Source: Acetobacteraceae bacterium
GTDB lineage: Bacteria > Pseudomonadota > Alphaproteobacteria > Acetobacterales > Acetobacteraceae
Assembly (NCBI GenBank): GCA_024280945.1
Contig: JAMXLO010000064.1
Span: 1 to 64,000, forward strand
DNA length: 64,000 nucleotides
Reading direction: 5' to 3'
The notes below the pieces were generated by a model that was given only the letters and a program-made list of their open reading frames with translations, did no database searches and had not been told where the DNA came from. The position numbers were made by a program, and so were the translations under genes. Numbering within the stretch: the stretch's first letter is position 1; each line of letters starts with the position of its first letter. Below, piece by piece: positions 44,402 to 53,454 of this stretch.

Positions 44402-45769
44402 ATGGGCTACGCGCACACACTCGCCAACACGCGCTATAAATTCGAGAACCTCCGCACTCTTCTTGCGCGGGCCTCACCTTACCGTTCGGGCGATGCGCTG
44501 GCCGGGATCGTGGCAGCCGGCGCCGCCGAGCGCGTAGCGGCGCAGATGGCACTCGCCGACGTGCCGCTGGCGACGATCCTCGCCGAACCGGTCGTTCCAT
44601 ACGAAACCGATGAGGTGACGCGGCTGATCATCGATAGCCATGATGCCGCGGCGTTCGCTCCGGTGGCGTCGCTGACCGTGGGCGAATTCCGGGAATATCT
44701 TTTGGCGGCAGGGCCACAGGCTCTCGCGGCACTGCGGTCTGGCATCACGCCGGAAATGGCGGCTGCGGTCAGCAAGCTGATGCGCCAGCAGGACCTGATC
44801 GCGGTTGCGGCGAAGTGTCATGTCGTCACGCGATTTCGCAACACCATAGGGCTGCCGGGACGGCTGTCGGTGCGGTTGCAGCCGAACCATCCCACCGACG
44901 ATCCGCAGGGCGTCGCTGCCTCGACGCTTGATGGTCTGCTGCTCGGTGCCGGTGATGCGGTAATCGGCGTCAATCCAGCCACCGACAGTACCGATGCGGC
45001 CTGCACGTTGCTTGAGATGCTGAATGAGGTGCGCGAGCGCTACGTGATCCCGACGCAGACCTGCGTGCTGGCGCACGTCACCACGACGCTGCACGCCATC
45101 GAGCGCGGCGCCCCGGTCGATCTGGTGTTCCAGTCGATCGGAGGCACGGAGGCAACGAACGCCAGCTTCGGCATGTCGCTGGCGTTGCTGCACGAGGCGC
45201 GGGAAGCGGCGCTGTCACTGAAGCGTGGCAGCATTGGCGACAACGTGATGTATTTCGAAACCGGCCAGGGCAGTGCGCTGTCTGCCGATGCGCATCACGG
45301 CGTCGATCAGCAGACGATCGAGGCGCGTGCCTATGCGGTGGCGCGCGCCTTCTCGCCACTGCTGGTCAACAGCGTGGTCGGGTTCATCGGTCCTGAGTAC
45401 TTGTACGATGGCAAACAGATCACGCGCGCCGGTCTTGAAGACCACTTCTGCGGCAAGCTGCTCGGTCTGCCGATGGGTGTCGACGTCTGCTACACGAACC
45501 ACGCAGAAGCCGATCAGGACGACATGGACGCACTGCTGACGCTACTCGGTGTGGCGGGCGTGACCTATGTGATGGGCGTGCCGGGTGCGGATGACATCAT
45601 GCTGTCGTATCAAAGCACGTCGTTCCATGACGCGCTGTATCTACGCGGCGTTCTCGGGCTGCGACCAGCGCCGGAATTCGAAGCATGGCTTGATGGCCTT
45701 GGCATTGCCCGAGCAACGCCTCAGCGTCTGCCTGCAAGGTTGTCACCAACACTGATCGGGCTTGGGTAA
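44402..45769 (+). CDS. eutB: Ethanolamine ammonia-lyase large subunit
   Basis: 455 residues. Adenosylcobalamin-dependent EutB converts ethanolamine to acetaldehyde and ammonia with EutC. Family segments seen: RYKFENLRTLLARASP, GLPGRLSVRLQPNHPTDDP, FQSIGGTEATNASFG, MYFETGQGSALSADAHHGVDQQTIEARAY. Length is normal. An AAGAAGGA run sits right before the ATG. eutC starts 25 bases after the stop. No transporter, reactivase (eutA) or shell genes are adjacent. Confidence 0.96.
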   Translation: MGYAHTLANTRYKFENLRTLLARASPYRSGDALAGIVAAGAAERVAAQMALADVPLATILAEPVVPYETDEVTRLIIDSHDAAAFAPVASLTVGEFREYLLAAGPQALAALRSGITPEMAAAVSKLMRQQDLIAVAAKCHVVTRFRNTIGLPGRLSVRLQPNHPTDDPQGVAASTLDGLLLGAGDAVIGVNPATDSTDAACTLLEMLNEVRERYVIPTQTCVLAHVTTTLHAIERGAPVDLVFQSIGGTEATNASFGMSLALLHEAREAALSLKRGSIGDNVMYFETGQGSALSADAHHGVDQQTIEARAYAVARAFSPLLVNSVVGFIGPEYLYDGKQITRAGLEDHFCGKLLGLPMGVDVCYTNHAEADQDDMDALLTLLGVAGVTYVMGVPGADDIMLSYQSTSFHDALYLRGVLGLRPAPEFEAWLDGLGIARATPQRLPARLSPTLIGLG

Positions 45770-45794
45770 GCCTGCGAAGTGGACAGGAGGACAG

Positions 45795-46538
45795 TTGGCA
45801 CGCACCGAGGGCACCCCCGCGCATTGGATGGATCTGCGCCGCTTCACTCCGGCGCGCGTGGCTCTCCGCCGAGCAGGGAATGGCCTGCCGACTGCGGCGC
45901 ATCTCGCGTTCCAGGCGGCGCATGCAGCGGCACGCGACGCGGTGCAGGCCAGCCTCGATGTCGGCGCCCTGCAGGCAGAGCTGAAGGGCGCAGGGCTGGC
46001 CAGCATTGCGGTACGCAGCGAGGCTCCCGACCGGCGCAGCTATCTGCTGCGGCCCGATCTCGGGCGGCGCCTGGGTGATCGGGCCGCCATTCCCCGCCTG
46101 CCTGGGGCCATGCTGTTCGTTGTATGCGATGGGCTGTGCGCCATCGCGGTGCAGCGTCATGCCGCTCCGCTGCTGCGCCACGTCGTTGCGCAACTGCCAG
46201 GCCCGGTCGCGCCCATCGTTGTTGCCGAGCAGGGACGCGTGGCACTTGGCGACGAGATTGGCGAGGCGATGGAGGCGGAGGCGGTTGCCGTGTTGATCGG
46301 CGAGCGGCCGGGGCTGTCGGCGCCCGACAGTCTTGGCGTGTATCTGACATGGCAGCCGCGGCGGGGGCGTACCGACGCCGAGCGCAACTGCATTTCCAAT
46401 ATCCGTTCGGAGGGCTTGCCCCCTGAGGCCGCCGCCGACAAGCTGCTTTGGCTGATCGGTGCGATGCGGCGAATGTGCCTGACAGGCGTGCTGCTGAAGG
46501 ACGAGCAGCCTACAACAAGACAGGTCCGGGAGGTTTGA
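45795..46538 (+). CDS. eutC: Ethanolamine ammonia-lyase small subunit
   Basis: 247 residues from a TTG at 45795 that has a perfect AGGAGG four bases upstream; another TTG at 45762 overlapping eutB would add 11 residues. The core RFTPARVALRRAGNGLPTAAHLAFQAAHAAARDAV and the C-terminal RTDAERNCISNIRSEGLPPEAAADKL are diagnostic. It helps bind the cobalamin cofactor. Confidence 0.95.
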   Translation: MARTEGTPAHWMDLRRFTPARVALRRAGNGLPTAAHLAFQAAHAAARDAVQASLDVGALQAELKGAGLASIAVRSEAPDRRSYLLRPDLGRRLGDRAAIPRLPGAMLFVVCDGLCAIAVQRHAAPLLRHVVAQLPGPVAPIVVAEQGRVALGDEIGEAMEAEAVAVLIGERPGLSAPDSLGVYLTWQPRRGRTDAERNCISNIRSEGLPPEAAADKLLWLIGAMRRMCLTGVLLKDEQPTTRQVREV

Positions 46539-46539
46539 T

Positions 46540-46986
46540 ATGCCATCGGCGTCAATGCGCGGCTTTCTGGGTTTCGTGGCCGGAGTGATTGCCGTGCTGA
46601 CGTTCCACCAGGGCATGGTGATCGCCTTGCATGGGATCGCGCCTGGCTGGGTGCCGTTCGCCGCGTTTCGCACCACGCCGGTGCCGCCGTTCGGGGTGCC
46701 CACCATCGTCAGCAACTGCTTCTGGGGCGGGGTGTGGGGGACGCTCTTTGGTCTGCTGCTGCCGCGCTTCACCTGGCCGCAGTGGCTGTGCGGGCTTGTC
46801 CTGGGCGTGATCGCGGCGATGGCTGGGTGGTTCATAGTCGCACCGCTGAAGGGGCTGCCAATCGCCGCCGGGTGGGTGCCGCTTTCCATGCTGCGCTCGT
46901 TGTTGATCAACGGTAGCTTCGGGCTGGGCGTCGGGCTGATCCTGCCACTGCTGATGCCGCGGTCGTTGCTGCACGCCCACACCTGA
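46540..46986 (+). CDS. Integral membrane protein of unknown function
   Basis: 148 residues, about four transmembrane helices (GFLGFVAGVIAVLTFHQGMVIAL; the WGGVWGTLFGLLLP region; GLVLGVIAAMAGWFIVAPL; LLINGSFGLGVGLILPLL). It starts one base after the eutC stop, so it is in the eut operon. No transporter family recognised. Given its position it may act in ethanolamine metabolism, but that is guesswork. Confidence 0.7.
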   Translation: MPSASMRGFLGFVAGVIAVLTFHQGMVIALHGIAPGWVPFAAFRTTPVPPFGVPTIVSNCFWGGVWGTLFGLLLPRFTWPQWLCGLVLGVIAAMAGWFIVAPLKGLPIAAGWVPLSMLRSLLINGSFGLGVGLILPLLMPRSLLHAHT

Positions 46987-46995
46987 CTGCGGCCG

Positions 46996-49002
46996 TCAGT
47001 TCTCCGGCATACCGGCGCGGCGCAGACCTTCCAGCAGTTGCGGGTTGGCGGCGAAGAATGGGAACTTCCGCACCTCCGCCATGCTGTGCCAGGTACGCGG
47101 CGTGGCGAGGAACTTTTGCAGATCAGCGCGCGCCTCGGCTTCCTGTCCGCTCGCGCTTTCGGCAGCGATGAGAGCAAGCCAGGGGTACTCTGCAACGCGA
47201 CCGGCGTCCGACGTGAACTTGGCGATCGCCAGCCGCGCCTGCGGAATCGCCTCTCCGAAGCGATCATTGCCAACCAGTGCGACGGTGAACGTCCCATCAA
47301 TGACGTCAAAATCTGCATTGCTTGGGTTGAGGCGCTTTGCCGTCATGAAACTCTCCAGCGCCTCCTTGGGATGCTTCTGTATCATCAGGATCGTGCCAAG
47401 GTCGTAATACTGATAACCTATTTCCGGCCGAAGCTCGATCGTTCTGCGGACTAGCGCGGCCGCTCCATCCAGATCGCCCTGCGCACGCAGCATACGTGAT
47501 TTGATTCTGAGCGCCCCGTAATCTTCCGGTGCCAACTTTAGCAATCGGTCCAGTGACCGTTCGGCGCGTTCCAGATCCGCCTGGGGATCGGACGAAAAGC
47601 CGGTCAGTACAAAACTTGTATGCCAACTCGCATCCAACCTGAGCGCCCAGAGGTAGTCGGGGTCGAGCGCGAGTGCCCGCTCAACCAGCGACATCTTCTT
47701 TACGAAATTTTCCTTCGACAATGGCTTGAGCGACGTCGCAGACGCGGCAAACAGCAGATCACGTTTGTCCAGGTCCTGCGGATGTTCACGCATGGCGCGG
47801 GCAATTTCAGCATCAACGCTGGTCCGCTCGAACTCGTCGACGATGACGTTGGCAATATCCTTCCTAGCATCGGCGCTGTCCTCTCGATCGAATTGCCGCG
47901 ACCAGATCGACCTGTCATCGTCGGTGCCGATAACTTTCGCGGAGACAAGCAGACGGCCGTTCTGACGGCGCGCGTCGCCCACGACCGCAAAATGAACATT
48001 GAGGTTACGCCCGATCTCATGCAGGTCGACTGACCGGCCGCGATATGCGGCGGCCGTCGTCGCAGGAACAGTCGGACGGCCGGGCTCTGTCGAGATGCCG
48101 TCTGTCACGTCACGGGTCATGGCAGCGGCAATGCCGTCCTGTGCCGGATCACCGCTGCTGTTCTCGAACGGCAGAACAATGACGGATTGGCGCCGGTCCT
48201 GCGGTGAATAGGCGATTGGGCGCGCCGGTGCCTGAGCGATGACGACGCTGGCCGGCGGCGCGCTCCTATCACGCAGCGTCCACCAGCCGCCGAACGCCAG
48301 GAGAGCCACCAGACCTGCCGCGCCGGCTGTGACCAGCTTGCCGACCCGATAGCGGCGTGCCGGCGCGCTCGCATGACCAGCCTCCTCGGCTTGGGGAATT
48401 GCCTCCTCGGGGAGTGCTGCAATGTCCTTCGGCGCCAGCCCAAAGACGCCGATGGCGCGGGCGATATTCTTGACCGTCTGCTCGCCGAGGTCAGCGAACG
48501 CAAGCGACAGCTTGTCGCGCACCTGTTCGTTGGCCGAGCGCGAGATACACACGCCGCCAGGCTCGCACAACGCCTCCAGCCGGGCGGCGACATTCACGCC
48601 ATCGCCAAAGATGTCGCTGCCGTCGATGATGATATCGCCGAGATTGATGCCGATACGCAACACGATCTGGCGGTCAACGGGGACGCCCTCGTTGAATGCG
48701 AGCATTCCGCGCTGGATCGCCACAGCGCAGACAACCGCGTCAACGACACTGGCGAATTCCACCAGCAGCCCATCGCCTGTGGTCTTGACGATGCGGCCGT
48801 GATGGCGAGCGATAATAGGGTCGATGCGCTCGTTGCGGTGCGCCTTCAGCGCTGCCAGCGTGCCAACCTCATCGGCCCCCATGAGCTGGCTGTAACGCGC
48901 CACGTCCGCCGCCAGAATGGCTGCCAGTCGGCGCTCGATCCTCGGCAACGCAGTGGCTCCGGGCTGCGGCATTTCTTGCCTACCCCCGCGGGCATCCACC
49001 AA
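46996..49002 (-). CDS. Adenylate cyclase with membrane anchor and TPR C-terminus
   Basis: 668 residues (a start at 48972, MPQPGATALP, is also possible). The class III cyclase domain (about 22-185) has all key residues: D33 and D77 for metals, K73 and D134 for base selection, N137 and R141 for catalysis (FGDGVNVAARLE). One transmembrane helix at about 222-242 follows, then a CadC/TolB-like domain and TPR repeats (about 430-640). Unlike the protein at 530-3910 this one should make cAMP. It ends just past the eut operon on the opposite strand. Confidence 0.9.
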   Translation of the reverse strand: MVDARGGRQEMPQPGATALPRIERRLAAILAADVARYSQLMGADEVGTLAALKAHRNERIDPIIARHHGRIVKTTGDGLLVEFASVVDAVVCAVAIQRGMLAFNEGVPVDRQIVLRIGINLGDIIIDGSDIFGDGVNVAARLEALCEPGGVCISRSANEQVRDKLSLAFADLGEQTVKNIARAIGVFGLAPKDIAALPEEAIPQAEEAGHASAPARRYRVGKLVTAGAAGLVALLAFGGWWTLRDRSAPPASVVIAQAPARPIAYSPQDRRQSVIVLPFENSSGDPAQDGIAAAMTRDVTDGISTEPGRPTVPATTAAAYRGRSVDLHEIGRNLNVHFAVVGDARRQNGRLLVSAKVIGTDDDRSIWSRQFDREDSADARKDIANVIVDEFERTSVDAEIARAMREHPQDLDKRDLLFAASATSLKPLSKENFVKKMSLVERALALDPDYLWALRLDASWHTSFVLTGFSSDPQADLERAERSLDRLLKLAPEDYGALRIKSRMLRAQGDLDGAAALVRRTIELRPEIGYQYYDLGTILMIQKHPKEALESFMTAKRLNPSNADFDVIDGTFTVALVGNDRFGEAIPQARLAIAKFTSDAGRVAEYPWLALIAAESASGQEAEARADLQKFLATPRTWHSMAEVRKFPFFAANPQLLEGLRRAGMPEN

Positions 49003-49050
49003 CAGAGTTTCACATCCGCTGTGATCAGGTCAACGAACTAGTTCCGGCGG

Positions 49051-50253
49051 CTATCTCTCCCAGCGTCCCATCGGCTGCGGCGGATGGGCGTGGATGACAT
49101 CCTCGTTGACCTCCACGCCCCAGCCTGGCCCACTCGGCAAGATGAACATGCCGTTCTCGATCTTCGGCGTCGGGGATACCAATTCGTCCTTCCAGGGAAC
49201 GTCCTCGATGTCGATCTCCATGACGCGAAAGTTGGGGATTGCCGCGCACATGTGCGCGCTCATCAGCGAGCCGATATGGCCGTTGAAGTTGTGCGGTGCG
49301 ACGTTGACCTCGTAGGCGTCGGCCATCGCCGCGATCTTCATCGACTCCAGGATGCCGTTCCACGCCACGTCGATGATCGCCACATCGACCGACTGCTGCT
49401 CGAAGAACGGGCGGAACTGGCGGCGGCCGTGCAAGGATTCGAGCGACGCGATCCGCGTGCGCGCCGAACGGCGGATCGTGGCGAGTGCGGCCGGGTCGTA
49501 GCTGTCGATCTCCAGCCATACCAGTTCGAACGGTTCCAGTGCCTGCGCGAGCCGGATATAGCCTTCGGTCTTGAAGTTGAAATTCAGATCGAGGTGCAGC
49601 CCGACACCGGGACCCGCGCCGTCTCGGAACGCGATCATCTGCGCGACGAGGCCGTCCACGAGATCCCGGCCGATGTTCAGTTCCGGCCATCCGGGGCCAT
49701 TGAACCCGGGCATGTGGATAAACGGTTCAGGGCCGTCGAAGCGCATGATATTGGTCTTCAGGCCCTTGAACCCGCGACGTGCCACTTCGGCCCCGGCGCG
49801 ACGCACGTCCTCGAGCGAGCGGATCGGATCGAAGCCGGTCCACTCCTTGATGCGGCTGGCGTGGCTGATGCGCCAGGTGCCGCAATGCGACCAGTAAAGT
49901 TGCAGCCGGTCGCGGATCGGGCCGCCGAGCATCTCGTAGACCGGAATGCCTAGCGCCTTGGCCTTCAGGTCCACCAGCGCGTTCTCGATCGCGGCGATCG
50001 CCTGCTGCGCAATCCCACCCATAGACTGACGTGTCACGCCATGCAGGTAGGCGGTGATCTTTTCTACCGCCCGCGGGTCCCAGCCGATCACCCTGCTGCC
50101 AAGTTTGCGAATGACGCCGGCGAGGCCCTCGGAGCCGTATGACTCCATGAATTCCGACCAGCCGACCAGGCCCTCGTCAGTGCTGATCTTCAGGAATGAG
50201 AAGTCGCGCCAGCCGGCGTTGCAGTGCAGGTCCTCGATCTTGGTAATGCGCAT
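49051..50253 (-). CDS. Mandelate racemase/muconate lactonizing (enolase superfamily) enzyme
   Basis: 400 residues. An N-terminal capping domain precedes the barrel. Metal ligands are probably the Asp of LHLDLNFNFK, the Glu of WLEIDSYD and the Glu of ASLESLHG. A histidine in VAPHNFNGHIGS fits the general base of dehydratase-like members. Substrate is likely a sugar acid but cannot be fixed by eye. It is in the same direction as, and upstream of, the cyclase and downstream of the HAD gene. Confidence 0.85.
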   Translation of the reverse strand: MRITKIEDLHCNAGWRDFSFLKISTDEGLVGWSEFMESYGSEGLAGVIRKLGSRVIGWDPRAVEKITAYLHGVTRQSMGGIAQQAIAAIENALVDLKAKALGIPVYEMLGGPIRDRLQLYWSHCGTWRISHASRIKEWTGFDPIRSLEDVRRAGAEVARRGFKGLKTNIMRFDGPEPFIHMPGFNGPGWPELNIGRDLVDGLVAQMIAFRDGAGPGVGLHLDLNFNFKTEGYIRLAQALEPFELVWLEIDSYDPAALATIRRSARTRIASLESLHGRRQFRPFFEQQSVDVAIIDVAWNGILESMKIAAMADAYEVNVAPHNFNGHIGSLMSAHMCAAIPNFRVMEIDIEDVPWKDELVSPTPKIENGMFILPSGPGWGVEVNEDVIHAHPPQPMGRWER

Positions 50254-50285
50254 GTTGTCCCCGCATATCGCCGCCTGGGCCGATG

Positions 50286-50945
50286 CTAGGCTGACGACAG
50301 CAGAGCCGAAAGGCCTGGCATGTCAGCAGCGATCGCGGCCGCGCCGGCCGCGCGCAATCGCTCCGCGTGACCTGCGCGACAATGCGCTCCGCCGGTGAAG
50401 CCGATCGCCTGCATGCCGGCTGCCGCGGCAGCCTGCACGCCTGGTACACTGTCCTCGACGACAATGCATGATCCCGCCGGCACCTGCATCGCGTCTGCGG
50501 CGAACAGGAACAGGTCCGGCGCCGGCTTGCCGCGCGCCACCTGTGCTGCGCTGAAGATGTGCGGCTCGAAGAAGTCGAGCAATCCCGTCACCGACAACGA
50601 ATGCCGCAGGCGTTCCGGCGCGCTGCTGGAGGCGACGCACCGGCGGTGTTGCAGCCTTTGAAGCAACTGCTCGACACCGGCCATGGCGCTGAGTTCAGTG
50701 TCAAAGACCGCCGCGACGCGGTTGTGCAGGGTGAAGATGAAGTCCTGCGGCAAAGCGAGACCATAGCGCTGTTCGATGTCGCGGCACATCGCTGCGGCGC
50801 TGATGCCGAGGTAGCGTTCCATGACTTCTTCAGGGGTCATCGTGATGCCGAGTTCGGCAAGGCAGGCGGAGTCGGCGCGACAAGCGATCGCCTCGCTATC
50901 GATCAGGACGCCGTCGCAATCAAAGATCACCAGTTCGGAGTGCAT
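50286..50945 (-). CDS. HAD superfamily sugar-phosphatase-like hydrolase
   Basis: 219 residues from the ATG at 50945 (MHSELVIFDCDGVLIDSE). Motif I DCDGV (nucleophile D9, acid D11), motif II SSSAPERL, motif III ARGKPAPD and motif IV VVEDSVPG are all intact. A cap domain is inserted after motif I, as in beta-phosphoglucomutase-like enzymes. It precedes the enolase-superfamily gene by 32 bp; joint sugar metabolism is plausible. Confidence 0.9.
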   Translation of the reverse strand: MHSELVIFDCDGVLIDSEAIACRADSACLAELGITMTPEEVMERYLGISAAAMCRDIEQRYGLALPQDFIFTLHNRVAAVFDTELSAMAGVEQLLQRLQHRRCVASSSAPERLRHSLSVTGLLDFFEPHIFSAAQVARGKPAPDLFLFAADAMQVPAGSCIVVEDSVPGVQAAAAAGMQAIGFTGGAHCRAGHAERLRAAGAAAIAADMPGLSALLSSA

Positions 50946-51055
50946 TGACACGCTCGCCAAGTTAGTCCGGCTCGTCACAGTCTATCGCCGGCTTGCAGTC
51001 TCAGTCAGCAGTCCCGAAGCTTCCTCATTGCGTGCGCCAGAGACGGAGAATTCCG

Positions 51056-51484
51056 ATGAGCGTGATGACGGAGCGGAACAAGGCCGTGATAGGGCGGTTC
51101 CTGGAAGCCTGGAACAATCGTGAGGCTGACATGTTTGATCAACTCGTCGCGGCCGATGTCGTGCGCCACTGTCAGGCGACGCCAGCCGTTGAGATCCGCA
51201 ACCTTGCTCAACTCAAGGACTTTTTGAGACAGGACTCCGCCATCTTCCCCGATTCTGTGCAAACGATCACCAATCTGGTGGCAGAGGGGGATTTTGTCGC
51301 CGCGTGGTGCACGTACGAGGGCACGCAGCAGGGACCGATGGGACCATTTCCACCTTCCGGTGCCAGAGTGAACTTTGATTTTGGCGCGATGTTCCGCATG
51401 GAGGGAGGAAGGATCGCGGAGTGGTGGGTGACCTGGGATAACACGGCCATACTGCGTCAACTCGGCCACCTGCCGAGTGATTGA
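51056..51484 (+). CDS. SnoaL-like polyketide-cyclase-fold protein
   Basis: 142 residues from the ATG at 51056, with GGAG a few bases upstream. NTF2-like cone fold: an N-terminal helix NKAVIGRFLEAWNNREADMFDQL, then VRHCQ and the typical end RIAEWWVTWDNTAILRQLG. Such proteins are ester cyclases or hydrolases of unknown substrate. Next gene on the strand is the TVP38 fusion, 18 bp away. Confidence 0.85.
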   Translation: MSVMTERNKAVIGRFLEAWNNREADMFDQLVAADVVRHCQATPAVEIRNLAQLKDFLRQDSAIFPDSVQTITNLVAEGDFVAAWCTYEGTQQGPMGPFPPSGARVNFDFGAMFRMEGGRIAEWWVTWDNTAILRQLGHLPSD

Positions 51485-51502
51485 TAGCAAGATCGCCTCA
51501 TC

Positions 51503-52474
51503 ATGATTCGCCGAATACCGTTGGCCCGTGCGACACTCGGCCTCCTGCTGGCCGCCGGAGCAGGATGGGCGTTGACGCACCGGGACATGCTCAGCCTGGA
51601 GTCCATCCAGCCAACATTGCGTGCACTAGGCGTCTGGGCACCGATTGGCTTCGTCCTGATCTATGCGACCGCTACAGTGCTGTTCTTCTCCGGTGCAATT
51701 CTCAGTCTCGCCGGTGGTGCGCTGTTTGGTCCGGTCTGGGGCAGCGCATGGAACCTGGCCGGTGCGACACTGGGCGCCACCGCTGCCTTTCTCCTGGCGC
51801 GCAACATTGCGGGCGAGTGGGCAGCCCGGCGGACCGGTGGGCGGTTGCGACGCCTGATCGATGGCGTGACAGAAGAGGGCTGGCGCTTCGTCGCCCTCAT
51901 GCGCCTGGTTCCACTCATTCCCTTCAATCTGCTGAACTATGCGCTTGGCCTGACCGGCATTTCGCTTCCGGCCTATGTTCTGACCTCGGCCATCTGCATG
52001 CTGCCGGGCGCTGTCGCTTATACTTGGCTTGGCTATGCAGGCCGCTCGGCCGCGGCAGGTGACATTGGCGCCTTGCGATATGGACTACTTGGCCTTGGAG
52101 GTCTTGCGATGGTTGCTTTCCTGCCCCGGCTGTTTCGCCGGTTCCGCCCAAAGCGACCTGCATGGATCGAAGCGGACGAATTGCAGCGCCGGCTCACCGC
52201 CGGCGAGCGGATCACTCTGCTCGATGTCCGCGAGCCCAGCGAGTTCATGACGCCCCCTGGTCATCTGCCGGGCGCCGTCAATGTGCCGCTCGCCGAACTG
52301 GCGGCCCGTACCGCCGATCTGGCGCGACCCAAACTGCCGATTGTGGTGGTTTGCAAGACCGACCGGCGTTCGGCGAGGGCCGCGGCCGACCTGTTGGCTG
52401 CCGGTCTGGCGGACGTCGCTGTCCTCCGCGGCGGCACTGATGGCTGGCATCAGCGAGGACTGGCGCTGGACTGA
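51503..52474 (+). CDS. TVP38/TMEM64 (DedA-like) membrane protein fused to rhodanese
   Basis: 323 residues. Residues about 5-210 form a VTT/SNARE-associated membrane domain with several helices and the signature GALFGPVWGSAWNLAGATLGATAAFLLAR. Residues about 220-320 are a rhodanese domain with Cys284 in the active loop (VVVCKTDRRSARAA). The fusion places a sulfurtransferase on the cytoplasmic side of the membrane. Family roles include lipid scrambling; in this protein the combined role is unknown. Confidence 0.88.
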   Translation: MIRRIPLARATLGLLLAAGAGWALTHRDMLSLESIQPTLRALGVWAPIGFVLIYATATVLFFSGAILSLAGGALFGPVWGSAWNLAGATLGATAAFLLARNIAGEWAARRTGGRLRRLIDGVTEEGWRFVALMRLVPLIPFNLLNYALGLTGISLPAYVLTSAICMLPGAVAYTWLGYAGRSAAAGDIGALRYGLLGLGGLAMVAFLPRLFRRFRPKRPAWIEADELQRRLTAGERITLLDVREPSEFMTPPGHLPGAVNVPLAELAARTADLARPKLPIVVVCKTDRRSARAAADLLAAGLADVAVLRGGTDGWHQRGLALD

Positions 52475-52558
52475 CCGCGAAGCGAGCGCGTTATGCGATT
52501 GCATCGACTTGGTTGCGTTTTGTATCAGTCGGGGCAGATGCCTGAGTGGCCGAGGACC

Positions 52559-53341
52559 ATGCACCGAGTTGGCCGTATCTGTCTCGCCCTGCTTCTGCTG
52601 CTGCTTGGCGGCGCCACGCCGGCGACACGCACAGTGCTGGCGGCGACGCCGCTTTCACGCATGGACCTGCACTGGTGGCGCGAGCGGTTCGAGGCGAAGC
52701 AGGTGGAACTGCGATCGCGTCAGGTCGATCTGCTCTTCCTGGGTGATTCCATCACGCAGGATTACGAGGTGAGCGGGCCGCCGGAGTGGCGGAATTTCGC
52801 CCCTGTGTGGCAGCGTTATTATGGCAACCGAAACGCGGTGAACCTTGGCTTCAAGGGCGATGCGACCTCGCACCTGCTGTGGCGGATCGAGAATGGCGAA
52901 ACCGACGCTATCAGGCCGAAGGTCGCGGTGATCTTGATCGGAGCCAACAATCTGGGGCGGCTTCACTGGGCGCCGCAGGAGACCGTGGCGGGGATCGACG
53001 CCATCGTGACGCAGCTTCGGCGTCGTCTGCCGACAACCAAGCTGCTGCTGCTGGGTGTGCTGCCCTCGGAACGGTCGGAATGGGCATCGTCGGCGACGGC
53101 GGAGATCAATCGCAGCCTGGCGGCGCGTTACCGGGGCGGCAGCGAAGTCACCTATCTCGATATCGGATCGGTGTTTATGCATGACGGCAAGCTGAACCGC
53201 GAGCTGTTTTTCGATCCGAGGCTGACACCGCCTGCCGCCCCGCTGCATCCGACAGCGGAAGGTCAGGCGCTGATGGCGGCCGCCATCGAGCCAACACTTG
53301 CCGCGCTGCTGGGCGACTCGCCGCACATAGCGGCGCGATAA
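52559..53341 (+). CDS. Secreted SGNH/GDSL hydrolase
   Basis: 260 residues from the ATG at 52559; ATGs at 52538 and 52493 are alternatives. Signal peptide MHRVGRICLALLLLLLGGATPATRTVLA. Block I is LFLGDSIT (nucleophile Ser of GDS), block II the Gly in NLGFKGDATS, block III GANN (the oxyanion Asn), block V HPTAEGQ (catalytic His, though the Asp is replaced by Pro-Thr context). It resembles platelet-activating-factor acetylhydrolase-like esterases. It ends at a hairpin and a palindromic element. Confidence 0.85.
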   Translation: MHRVGRICLALLLLLLGGATPATRTVLAATPLSRMDLHWWRERFEAKQVELRSRQVDLLFLGDSITQDYEVSGPPEWRNFAPVWQRYYGNRNAVNLGFKGDATSHLLWRIENGETDAIRPKVAVILIGANNLGRLHWAPQETVAGIDAIVTQLRRRLPTTKLLLLGVLPSERSEWASSATAEINRSLAARYRGGSEVTYLDIGSVFMHDGKLNRELFFDPRLTPPAAPLHPTAEGQALMAAAIEPTLAALLGDSPHIAAR

Positions 53342-53346
53342 CTAGT

Positions 53347-53366
53347 GACGACTTTCAATGAAAGTC
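53347..53366. terminator. Bidirectional hairpin between SGNH and cinA genes
   Basis: CGACTTTC-AAT-GAAAGTCG region directly after the SGNH stop: a near-perfect 8-bp stem with a 3-base loop, suitable as a terminator for the rightward gene. Confidence 0.5.
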
Positions 53367-53386
53367 GGCACGTCGCCCTTTGGTTT

Positions 53387-53454
53387 GAGTATCCGATTCA
53401 CGCGGCGGATCGTGTGTCGCACGCGACCCACGCTCCTCTGCGATCGGATACTAG
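53387..53454. mobile_element. CTAG-edged palindromic element at the cinA stop
   Basis: Left edge GAGTATCCGATTC (53387-53399), right edge CGATCGGATACTA plus G (53441-53454), an inverted pair with 11 of 13 matches. The right edge CTAG contains the cinA TAG stop (minus strand). Different sequence from 41364-41439 but the same architecture. Confidence 0.5.
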
